From contig CAKTJM010000016.1 in NCBI GenBank assembly GCA_934567745.1, positions 1-20,770 of the forward strand: a stretch of DNA of 20,770 nt, read 5' to 3'. Made by a program: the position numbers and the translations under genes. The notes under the pieces were generated by a model. It ran no database searches. It had not been told where the DNA came from and saw nothing but the letters and a program-made list of their open reading frames with translations. Below are positions 13,847 to 20,770 of this stretch, piece after piece (the stretch's first letter is position 1; each line of letters begins with the position of its first letter). This stretch comes from an uncultured Eubacteriales bacterium (GTDB lineage: Bacteria > Bacillota > Clostridia > Oscillospirales > Oscillospiraceae).

Positions 13847-15637
13847 ATGCGGAAACGGAAACTTTTGGCCTGCCTGCTGGCTGTGGGCATGCTGATGAGC
13901 CTGATCCCATCTGCCTTGGCGGCGGAGACGGAGCCGTCCATCGACGATGCGGCGGCGAGCGTCAACCTCGCTCAGGTCGAACAGGCGCTCGACCGTGCGA
14001 CCGGCACCGACGTAGCCATGACCACGAGCAAGATCTCGCATGACTACCGTACCCAGGGCGAGATCGACACGGTCTCTTATCAGGCGAAGCTGACCATGAC
14101 GAACACGATGGCGGAGTATCTCCATGCGAGAGAAAAGCAGCTCATGGACGCCAGATTCGTCGTCAAGATCGACATCGACGTCGATAAGCTCGATTTCGTG
14201 ACCAATAACGACAAAAGTGCAGATTTCACCTTCAAGAGCACCTTCCTGAAGGCTGTGAATGATAACGATGGGAAGTATACTGTCACTGGCGTCAAGGTCG
14301 TGGAGGAAGGCGTCTACACTTGGTTCGTCTCTACGATCCATGTCCCGAACGTGAACGACCTGAGCAAGACCGACCTGAAATACGCGGCAGAGCTGGTCCT
14401 CTGCTATGACAGACAGACTGTCATAAGTGCCAGCGACATCAAGGGCAACGGTGGCGCAGAAGCATTTGCTAAGAGCAACTATGCGAACAAGGCCACACTC
14501 AGCTCTTCCATGACCGTCGAGGCGTGGACACAGCCCATCACCCTGGAGCTGGCCAAGCTCAAGCTCACCGATGATACGGTCACTAAGGGGAAGCAGGCAC
14601 GTTCCAACGCCCCCTACACCATCAAGGCGACCGGTACCATCTCCGGCACGTTCGATTATGCGACGGCCGAGGTGATGCAGAACATCGGCGACTTTACGCA
14701 CACCTATCAGAACGAGAAGCTCTATAAGACGATGGGCTACGGCGGGTTGGATGACAATGGCCAGTACAAGGGTTGGACCGCCAACACCGTCCAGCTCGAC
14801 CTCTACTCCTCCACCTCCGGCGGCGGTGGCGGCGGCGGGAACAAGCCCGTCCTGAACAAGGAAGACCACTTCGGCTACATCATCGGCTACCCCGTGGACT
14901 ACTTCACCGGCGAGCCGACCACCGACCAGACCAAGAAGCCGGTCCGCCCCCAGGGCAACATCACCCGCGCTGAGGTCGCCACCATCTTCTTCCGCATGCT
15001 CACCGACGAGAGCCGCACCGAGTTCTGGAGCCAGACCAACGACTACTCCGACGTGAAGCAGGGCCAGTGGTTCAACCCCGCCATCTCCACCCTCTCCAAC
15101 GCCGGCATCATCAGCGGCTATCCCGACGGGTCCTTCAAGCCCAACGGCTTCATCACCCGCGCCGAGTTCGCGACCATCGCGGTCCGCTTCTTCGACGTGC
15201 AGTATGACGGCAAGGACCTCTTCCCCGACATCTCCACCCACTGGGCGAAGGACTACATCAACCAGGCGGGCAGCGCCGGTCTCGTCAACGGCTACCCCGA
15301 CGGCACCTTCGGCCCCAACAAGAACATCACCCGTGCCGAGGCGGTGACCCTCGTCAACCGCACCCTCGACCGTCACCCCGACCAGGAGCACTTCCTCAAG
15401 GACATGCTCGTCTGGCCCGACAACATGGACACCACCAAGTGGTACTATGCCGACATGCAGGAGGCCACCAACTCCCACGAGTATGAGATGAAGACCGCCT
15501 CCGACGGCACCAAGTACGAGATCTGGACCAAGATGCTGCCCATCCGCGATTGGGAGGCCTTCGAGAAGGCCTGGTCCGACGCCAACTCCGCCACCAACCC
15601 CGGCGAGGTCGTCAACAAGCCCAGCACCAGCAAGTGA
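13847..15637 (+). CDS. Secreted S-layer-homology (SLH) domain protein
   Basis: The protein has 596 aa. A Sec signal peptide (KRKLLACLLAVGMLMSLIPS, then ALA before a likely cut at about residue 25) is followed by an N-terminal region of about 300 residues that I do not recognise. A run of seven Gly (about 325-331) leads to three SLH repeats at roughly 340-395, 400-455 and 459-515 (GYPDGSFKPNGFITRAEFA, GYPDGTFGPNKNITRAEAV), then an 80-residue tail. SLH domains bind pyruvylated secondary cell-wall polymers, so it is probably surface-anchored. The ATG at 13847 is used because GGAGGT lies 7 nt before it; the in-frame ATG at 13832 would put that site inside the coding sequence. The two halves differ in codon choice. 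Confidence 0.9.
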   Translation: MRKRKLLACLLAVGMLMSLIPSALAAETEPSIDDAAASVNLAQVEQALDRATGTDVAMTTSKISHDYRTQGEIDTVSYQAKLTMTNTMAEYLHAREKQLMDARFVVKIDIDVDKLDFVTNNDKSADFTFKSTFLKAVNDNDGKYTVTGVKVVEEGVYTWFVSTIHVPNVNDLSKTDLKYAAELVLCYDRQTVISASDIKGNGGAEAFAKSNYANKATLSSSMTVEAWTQPITLELAKLKLTDDTVTKGKQARSNAPYTIKATGTISGTFDYATAEVMQNIGDFTHTYQNEKLYKTMGYGGLDDNGQYKGWTANTVQLDLYSSTSGGGGGGGNKPVLNKEDHFGYIIGYPVDYFTGEPTTDQTKKPVRPQGNITRAEVATIFFRMLTDESRTEFWSQTNDYSDVKQGQWFNPAISTLSNAGIISGYPDGSFKPNGFITRAEFATIAVRFFDVQYDGKDLFPDISTHWAKDYINQAGSAGLVNGYPDGTFGPNKNITRAEAVTLVNRTLDRHPDQEHFLKDMLVWPDNMDTTKWYYADMQEATNSHEYEMKTASDGTKYEIWTKMLPIRDWEAFEKAWSDANSATNPGEVVNKPSTSK

Positions 15638-15659
15638 TCCCAACCATCGAAACGCACGA

Positions 15660-15694
15660 GCCGCCCCCGGCCAGATCGGCCGGGGGCGGCTTTT
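15660..15694 (+). terminator. Intrinsic terminator of the SLH protein gene
   Basis: GCCGCCCCCGGCC and GGCCGGGGGCGGC form a perfect 13-bp stem around AGATC, followed by TTTT. It lies 22 bp past the stop codon. Confidence 0.92.
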
Positions 15695-15720
15695 GTGTCT
15701 ATCCGTCACGCCGCGCGGTG

Positions 15721-16013
15721 CTTCCGCACACGACGCTGCGATCTCTGCGCCGTGTGGGACACCCTCTCAGTCCGCTTCGCGGCCAGCTCTCCCAGAGGGA
15801 GAGCTTTTTGGGTGGGTGGGCCGATCCAACGAACGCATGAAGAGGGGCCGCGCAGCGAGCTCCCCCTCTGGGGGAGCTGTCGCGGCTTTGCCGTGACTGA
15901 GAGGGCGCATGAACGGAGCGTTCCGTACAGCGTCATGTGCGGAACGCCCACAGAGCAGAGGGGCACGGCTCCCTCTGACGAGGGAGCTGTCCGCGCAGCG
16001 GACGGAGGGAGAG
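15721..16013. repeat. Interspersed repeat cluster E (three modules)
   Basis: Three hairpin modules fill the gap between two convergent genes. Module E1 (15721-15805, minus sense) has CTTCCGCACACG, ACCCTCTCAGTCCGC and an AGCTCTCCC/GGGAGAGCT hairpin. Module E2 (15857-15963, plus sense) has AGCTCCCCC-TCT-GGGGGAGCT, CTGAGAGGG and the 50-bp block shared with copy D (15913-15962). Module E3 (15964-16013) has GCTCCCTC/GAGGGAGC and GTCCGCGCAGCGGAC. No gene is seen in this stretch. Confidence 0.8.
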
Positions 16014-16050
16014 ACGACAGGACGCCATGGCCCGATCCCCCACCACGAGA

Positions 16051-16082
16051 GACCGCCCCCGGCCAGTTGGCCGGGGGCGGTC
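16051..16082. terminator. Terminator-like hairpin downstream of the thioesterase gene
   Basis: GACCGCCCCCGGCC (16051-16064) and GGCCGGGGGCGGTC (16069-16082) form a perfect 14-bp stem with a 4-nt loop, 28 bp past the thioesterase stop on the minus strand. No U-tract follows on that strand. The stem is nearly identical to the SLH gene terminator about 390 bp away. Confidence 0.55.
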
Positions 16083-16110
16083 CGCTATCCATATTTGTCC
16101 TGTGGGCCCG

Positions 16111-16530
16111 TCAGGCCCCCTCGCTCCCGTCCCGGACGACATAGCCGTTGAGGGTGACGAAGGCGACGTCGGTGCCCAGCTCGTCGCGGACGGTGATCTC
16201 ATAGAAGCACACGCGCCGACCGTCCTTGATGAGCTTCGCCTCGGCGATCAGCCGCTTCCCGGCGGCGGGCTTGAGGAAGGTGATCTGCGAGGCCTGCGTG
16301 ACCACCGCGCGGCCGTTCTGGTTGGCGGCCACGGCGAAGGCGAAGTCGGCCAGGGTGAACATCGTCCCGCCCATGGGGATCCCCAGGGCGTTGCAGTGCC
16401 GCGGCTCGATGTCCATCGAGCACCGCGCCCACCCATAGGCCGCGTCGTCGATGACGGCGGAGAGGCCCTGGGTGACGAAGAGGTCGCCCTCGAATTTCTG
16501 CTTGAGCTGCGCCAGTGTCTCTTTCATCAT
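16111..16530 (-). CDS. PaaI-family hotdog-fold acyl-CoA thioesterase
   Basis: The 139-aa protein is one hotdog domain. It carries the family core NALGIPMGGTMFTLADFAFA, then VTQASQITFLKPAAGKRLIA and the closing strands VRDELGTDVAFVTLNGYVV. Such enzymes hydrolyse acyl- or aryl-CoA thioesters in the cytosol as tetramers. The Asp of LADFA and the preceding GG are the usual catalytic-region residues. AGGTG lies 8 nt before the first ATG and overlaps the stop codon region of the upstream M13 peptidase gene, so translation is probably coupled. The substrate is unknown, and pairing with an exported peptidase gives no functional clue. Confidence 0.87.
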   Translation of the reverse strand: MMKETLAQLKQKFEGDLFVTQGLSAVIDDAAYGWARCSMDIEPRHCNALGIPMGGTMFTLADFAFAVAANQNGRAVVTQASQITFLKPAAGKRLIAEAKLIKDGRRVCFYEITVRDELGTDVAFVTLNGYVVRDGSEGA

Positions 16531-16542
16531 AATGATATCACC

Positions 16543-18894
16543 TCACCAGATCTGGACGCGGTCCTGCGGCGCGAGCCACATGCCGCAGCCCTCCGTGATG
16601 CCGAAGGTATCGTAAAATTGCTGGAAGTTCTGCAGGACCAGGCTCCCGCGCAGCTTGTCCGGCGCGTGGACGTCGACCTGGGCCAGCAGCTGGCGGTACT
16701 CGCGGGTGTAGGAGGAGCACCAGATCTGCCCGGCGGCGGTGTACAGCGCCTCGTAGTCGGGCTTGGCCTTCTGCCCCTCCAGCTGGGTGATGCAGGCCAT
16801 CGCGCCGAGGTCGGCGATGTCCTCGGAGAGGGTCAGCGCGCCGCTGCACGTGATGCCCGGTGCGATCTCGCGGCCGTCGTACAGGGCGACGACCTTCTCG
16901 CACAGGCCCTGGAAGGCGGCGTAGTCCTCGGCGGTCCACCAGTCGGCGGCGTTGCCGTTCTCATCGTACTTCGCGCCGTTGTTGTCGAAGGCGTGGGTGA
17001 TCTCGTGGGCGATGACGTAGCCGATGCCGCCGAGGTTGCGCGCGTCGGGGGCGTCCACGTCATAGAACGGTGCCTGGAGGATGGCGGCGGGGAAGTTGAT
17101 GGAGTTGGCGTTCGCGTCGTAATAGGCGTTGACGGTGTAAGGGGTCATGGCCCAGGCGGTCTTATCGACGGGCCGGTCCTGCGCGGCGGCCAGCGCCGCG
17201 CGCTCGGCCTTGCCCATGGCGATGACGACGTCGTAGAAGCTGCCGCCCTCGCTCGTGGTGCGGAAGGACACGTCGCGGTACGGGTCGTCCCACTCGTCGG
17301 GGTAGCCGATCTGATAGGTCATCGTGTCGAGCTTCTTGAGCGCCTTTTCCTTCGTGGTGTCGCTCATCCAGTCGAGGGCGCGGATGCGCTGCTCATAGAT
17401 GCCGATGATGTCCCGGACCATCTGCTCCACGTCGGCCTTGGCCTGGGCGGAGAAGCAGCGATCGACGTAGGCCTGGCCGAGATAGTCGCTCATCAGGCTC
17501 ATGACGTACTGGGCGGCCAGCTCCTCGCGGGTGAGTGCGCCGGAGATGCCGAGATAGCCCTGCTGGAAGGCGTCGCTGGCCTCGACGAAGCTCTGGTCGA
17601 GCAGCGCGCCATAGCCGGAGGCGATGGCCAGACGGCTGTAGGCCTTCAGCGTGTCGAGTCGGTCCGGCGTGAAGAGCGCGGCGATGGCGCGGACCGCGCC
17701 GGGGTCGGAGACGAGGATCCGGTCGGTCTGGCGCAGGCCGGACGCGGCGAAGATCGGGTCGAGGGGCGCGTCGGGGAAGAGGGCGTCGAGCTGGGCCATG
17801 GTGTAGAGGTTGTAGGTCTTGCTCACGTCGCCCTGATCCTGGGTGTCCAGGGACGCGTCGGCGATGGCCACGTCGGCGTCCCAGACGAGCTGGGCCTGCC
17901 GGGCGGCGTCCGCCGGATCGACGCCCACGAGGTCGAGCATGGTGGTGATATACTGGAGATAGGCGTCCTTCTGCTGGGCGGTGGCGGTGGCGTAGCCGGT
18001 CTTGCCCAGGGCGGGGGACATGGTCTGGAGGGCGAGGACGTGGGTGTCGCTGTCCTTCGCGTCGGTGGTCAGGCCGAAGGCGAGGATCAGCCCGGTGCCG
18101 GTCTCCTCCAGCATCTGCGCCATGACGGCGACGATGTCCGCGGGGGCCGCGGCCTTGTCGATGGCGTCGAGATAGCCCTGGATGGGCGCGAGCATCTGTG
18201 GGTCGTCCTTCCCGACGGCGAGGATGTTCTCATAGAGCGCGGCGATCTTGCGCTCGCCGTCGGTCTTGGGCGCGGCGACGATGTCGGTGATGATCTGCGC
18301 GACCTGCTGGTTCGTCTCGATCGCCAGATCGGTGAACCCGCCCGCGCTGGTGTAGCCGGGCTGGATGACGCTCTGGTCGAGGGCGGTCTTGTTGACGGCG
18401 GCGTAGAAGTCGTCCTTCAGGTTCGTCCCCTCCAGGGCGTAGACCCGGTCGATCAGCAGCTCCAGCTGCCAGTCGAGGATGGGATCGTTGGGGGAGAGGG
18501 TGGTGGCGCTGGTCCCCGCGACGATGCCGGAGGCGAGGACGCTGCTCAGCTCCTCCTGCGCCCAGCGGGGCACGTCGGTGAAGCTGGCGGCGGGATAGCC
18601 GCTGCGGGCGTTGTCGCCGACGGGCGTGGGCAGCCCGCCGAAGGCGCGCTCGAGCATGACGAGCGCCTGGACGCGGCTGACGCCCTGGTCCTCGGCGAGG
18701 TCGCCGTTGGGATAGCCCTTGAGGATGTCGGAGCGCTGCACCCCGGCGTTGTAGTCGTCCGCGGCGGCGAGGAGCCGGTCGGCGGTCTGACCACGGGTGA
18801 GGGCCGTCCCGCTCTGCGCCGCCTGAGCGGGCACGAGGGCGACGATCATCACGACGGCCAGGAGACAGGCGGTGAGTTTCTTGATCTGCTGCAC
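16543..18894 (-). CDS. M13-family (neprilysin-like) metallopeptidase with N-terminal SLH repeats
   Basis: This 783-aa protein starts at a GTG preceded by GGAAGGAAG and has a Sec signal ending in VPAQAAQ. Residues about 28-135 read as two SLH repeats (ILKGYPNGDLAEDQGVSRVQ; FTDVPRWAQEELSSVLASGI), which should bind it to the cell wall. The rest is the M13 fold. It has NAYYDANANSINFPAAILQA, zinc motif HEITH (630-634), third zinc ligand Glu691 in LSEDIADLGAM, His743 and Arg749 in VHAPDKLRG, and the closing PQDRVQIW. All catalytic residues are present. M13 enzymes cut short peptides outside the cell. The thioesterase gene follows in the same transcript. Confidence 0.92.
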   Translation of the reverse strand: MQQIKKLTACLLAVVMIVALVPAQAAQSGTALTRGQTADRLLAAADDYNAGVQRSDILKGYPNGDLAEDQGVSRVQALVMLERAFGGLPTPVGDNARSGYPAASFTDVPRWAQEELSSVLASGIVAGTSATTLSPNDPILDWQLELLIDRVYALEGTNLKDDFYAAVNKTALDQSVIQPGYTSAGGFTDLAIETNQQVAQIITDIVAAPKTDGERKIAALYENILAVGKDDPQMLAPIQGYLDAIDKAAAPADIVAVMAQMLEETGTGLILAFGLTTDAKDSDTHVLALQTMSPALGKTGYATATAQQKDAYLQYITTMLDLVGVDPADAARQAQLVWDADVAIADASLDTQDQGDVSKTYNLYTMAQLDALFPDAPLDPIFAASGLRQTDRILVSDPGAVRAIAALFTPDRLDTLKAYSRLAIASGYGALLDQSFVEASDAFQQGYLGISGALTREELAAQYVMSLMSDYLGQAYVDRCFSAQAKADVEQMVRDIIGIYEQRIRALDWMSDTTKEKALKKLDTMTYQIGYPDEWDDPYRDVSFRTTSEGGSFYDVVIAMGKAERAALAAAQDRPVDKTAWAMTPYTVNAYYDANANSINFPAAILQAPFYDVDAPDARNLGGIGYVIAHEITHAFDNNGAKYDENGNAADWWTAEDYAAFQGLCEKVVALYDGREIAPGITCSGALTLSEDIADLGAMACITQLEGQKAKPDYEALYTAAGQIWCSSYTREYRQLLAQVDVHAPDKLRGSLVLQNFQQFYDTFGITEGCGMWLAPQDRVQIW

Positions 18895-18944
18895 GTGAGC
18901 ACACTTCCTTCCAAAGCATCGAGTCATCAGGATATGCAACATGC

Positions 18945-18973
18945 ATTATACTATGATCTCCGACTTCGGTCCA
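18945..18973 (-). promoter_or_regulatory. Promoter of the M13 peptidase/thioesterase operon
   Basis: On the minus strand, TGGACC (18973-18968) and a perfect TATAAT (18950-18945) are 17 bp apart, about 50 bp before the GTG start. Confidence 0.68.
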
Positions 18974-19056
18974 TAAGATTCGATGAAAAATTTCTGAAAA
19001 TTTGATGAAGCTGGCAGCGGGCCGCAGGTTTTTTGTCGTTTCCCCACAAAGATCCG

Positions 19057-19085
19057 TTTACAAACGGCGCGCGATCCACTATAAT
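19057..19085 (+). promoter_or_regulatory. Promoter of the CoA-transferase gene
   Basis: TTTACA (19057-19062) and TATAAT (19080-19085) are separated by 17 bp. The ATG is 37 bp downstream, which excludes the longer upstream reading-frame start at 19033. Confidence 0.85.
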
Positions 19086-19122
19086 AGAGAAAAACGAAAA
19101 AACTCGTCGGGAGGAGACCGTC

Positions 19123-20421
19123 ATGACGAAGCAAGAGCTGTACGAATCGAAATTCGTGACGCTGGACGATGCGCTGAACATGATCCGTTCGGGCGACACG
19201 ATCTCTACCGCTTATTACGGCAACGAGCCGCGGGAGTTCCTGCGCAACCTTCACCAGGTGGCCGATCGGGGGGTGGAGGACCTCACCGTCTGGGTGAGCA
19301 ACCCGCAGGAGGCCTATCCCTTCATCTGCATGGACGAGCTGAAGGGGACCATCGACATCCGCTGTGTCTTCTATGGCAAGCCCCTGCGCGAGCACCACGC
19401 CAGCGAGCGGATCAGCTACGCGCCGAACCACCTCCACGCCTGCTGGCACACGATCTGGGAGACCCAGCGCCCGAACGTCTTCGTCGCGGCGGTGACGCCG
19501 ATCGACGAATACGGCTACGTCTGCCTCTCCCTGAGCCAGCAGTCGGAGCTGGAGATGCTCGACCGCTGCGACCTGGTCATCTGCGAGGTGAACCCCCAGC
19601 TCCCGCGCACGATGGGCACGGTGCGCATCCCCGTGGCGCAGGTGGACTATTTCTACCACGCGGACTACGAGGCCGTCCACAGCCCGCTCTACCCCTCGAC
19701 CCCTGCGCAGCAGCGGATCGCGGACTACGCGGCGAGCCTGATCAAGGACGGCGACTGCATCCAGCTCGGCATCGGCGGTCTGCCGGATGCCGTGGCGGAG
19801 CGTCTGCGCGACCGGCACGACCTGGGCATCCACACGGAGATGATCGGCTCGGCGATCGGCAAGCTGATGGAGTGCGGTGCGGTGAACAACTCCCGCAAGA
19901 ACCACTACCGCAACCGGACGATCGGGTCCTTCGTCTGGGGCAGTCAGGCGCTGTATGACTATCTGGACGACAACCCGCTGGTGGAGATCCTGCCGGTCAA
20001 CCAGGTGAACGACCCGTTCAACATCATGAAGAACCGGAACATGGTCTCGGTGAACACCGCGCTGGAGGTGGACCTGACGGGCCAGATCTGCTCGGAGACG
20101 GTCAACGGCATGCAGTACTCCGGCACCGGCGGGGCGGAGGACTTCGCCTACGGCGCCTTCCACGCGGAGAACGGCCGCGGGATCATCGCGCTCAACGCCA
20201 CGGCGAAGGACGGCACGATCTCGCGCATCAAGGCGCAGCTGACCCCCGGCAGCGTGGTGAGCATCTCCCGCAACGTGGTGGACATGGTGGTCACGGAGTA
20301 CGGCGTGGCGAAGCTGCGCGGCAAGTGCATCCGCGACCGCGTGAGCGAGCTGATCCGCGTGGCGCACCCGGACTTCCGCGAGGAGCTGCGCAGCGAAGCG
20401 CGCCGCCTCCAGATCTGGTGA
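19123..20421 (+). CDS. Acetyl-CoA hydrolase/transferase-family CoA-transferase (butyryl-CoA or 4-hydroxybutyrate type)
   Basis: This 432-aa protein is a family I CoA-transferase that moves CoA between acetate and another acid. Features are IGIGGLPDAVAERL in the CoA-binding half, the catalytic Glu at about residue 325 in QICSETVNGMQYSGTGGAED, and SRNVVDMVVTEYGVAKLRGK near the C-terminus. The overall pattern fits the Cat2/AbfT/But group of butyrate producers. Sequence alone does not separate butyryl-CoA:acetate from 4-hydroxybutyrate:acetyl-CoA activity. GGAGGAG lies 7 nt before the ATG. It is a single gene with its own promoter and terminator, divergent from the M13 operon and convergent with asnS. 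Confidence 0.9.
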   Translation: MTKQELYESKFVTLDDALNMIRSGDTISTAYYGNEPREFLRNLHQVADRGVEDLTVWVSNPQEAYPFICMDELKGTIDIRCVFYGKPLREHHASERISYAPNHLHACWHTIWETQRPNVFVAAVTPIDEYGYVCLSLSQQSELEMLDRCDLVICEVNPQLPRTMGTVRIPVAQVDYFYHADYEAVHSPLYPSTPAQQRIADYAASLIKDGDCIQLGIGGLPDAVAERLRDRHDLGIHTEMIGSAIGKLMECGAVNNSRKNHYRNRTIGSFVWGSQALYDYLDDNPLVEILPVNQVNDPFNIMKNRNMVSVNTALEVDLTGQICSETVNGMQYSGTGGAEDFAYGAFHAENGRGIIALNATAKDGTISRIKAQLTPGSVVSISRNVVDMVVTEYGVAKLRGKCIRDRVSELIRVAHPDFREELRSEARRLQIW

Positions 20422-20439
20422 GCCTTCCCGGGAAATGAA

Positions 20440-20468
20440 AGAGCCGACGGCGTTTCGCCGTCGGCTCT
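20440..20468. terminator. Bidirectional terminator between the CoA-transferase gene and asnS
   Basis: AGAGCCGACGGCG and CGCCGTCGGCTCT form a perfect 13-bp stem with a TTT loop. The minus-strand side is followed by TTTCATTT, the better U-tract, so it serves asnS well. The plus side serves the CoA-transferase less strongly. Confidence 0.85.
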
Positions 20469-20493
20469 TGGCCGTCATGGGAGGTGATATGGC

Positions 20494-20770
<277 letters not shown>

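Noticed and set aside
13259..15709. 816-codon minus-strand frame over the SLH gene
   Set aside because: Antisense of a signal-peptide and SLH protein; the Gly/Val-rich low-complexity translation is an artefact.
16027..19005. 992-codon plus-strand frame over the M13 and thioesterase genes
   Set aside because: The longest open frame here, but antisense of a peptidase with all catalytic residues in place.

Overview
The window looks like chromosomal DNA of a GC-rich, strictly anaerobic, fermentative Clostridia bacterium, most likely of the Oscillospiraceae. This is inferred from gene content: [FeFe]-hydrogenase maturases, a superoxide reductase (desulfoferrodoxin), an iron-dependent alcohol dehydrogenase, a butyrate-type CoA-transferase, SepF and S-layer-homology proteins. 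It is supported by Shine-Dalgarno-led genes and near-consensus sigma-A promoters of the TTGACA-17-TATAAT type. No rRNA, tRNA, CRISPR array, transposase or phage gene was found.

Layout. Bases 1-1050: one copy of an interspersed repeat, a HigB2/HigA-type toxin-antitoxin operon on the minus strand, and a divergent, symmetric promoter region. 1054-2566: an L-2-amino-thiazoline-4-carboxylate hydrolase-family gene (+) facing a membrane-anchored XRE regulator (-). 2589-5883: a minus-strand operon of a lipoprotein ABC substrate-binding protein, hydE and hydF, closed by a strong terminator. 5884-6600: no gene, but two divergently arranged repeat units meeting at a palindrome. 6606-9449: desulfoferrodoxin (-) divergent from a Crp/Fnr regulator, an iron alcohol dehydrogenase and a small zincin (+). 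9504-10077: sepF with its own promoter, leader hairpin and terminator. 10136-10273: another repeat copy. 10304-13712: galE (-) divergent from an S24/S26-type peptidase overlapping an ABC exporter (+). 13752-15694: a large secreted SLH protein with promoter and terminator. 15721-16013: a three-module repeat cluster. 16111-18894: an SLH-M13 metallopeptidase followed by a coupled PaaI-type thioesterase (-). 19057-20468: a CoA-transferase (+) with promoter and terminator. 20494-20770: the 3' end of asnS (-), cut by the window edge.

How the genes fit together. HydE and HydF build the hydrogenase H-cluster. Dfx, the Crp/Fnr regulator and the alcohol dehydrogenase fit redox and oxygen-stress control of fermentation. 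The CoA-transferase fits the last step of butyrate-type fermentation. The SLH protein and the SLH-anchored M13 peptidase are cell-envelope components. The parts least explained by known families are an orphan lipoprotein in the hydEF operon, an S26-like peptidase without a membrane anchor tied to an exporter, and a modular hairpin repeat family filling most of the larger intergenic spaces.
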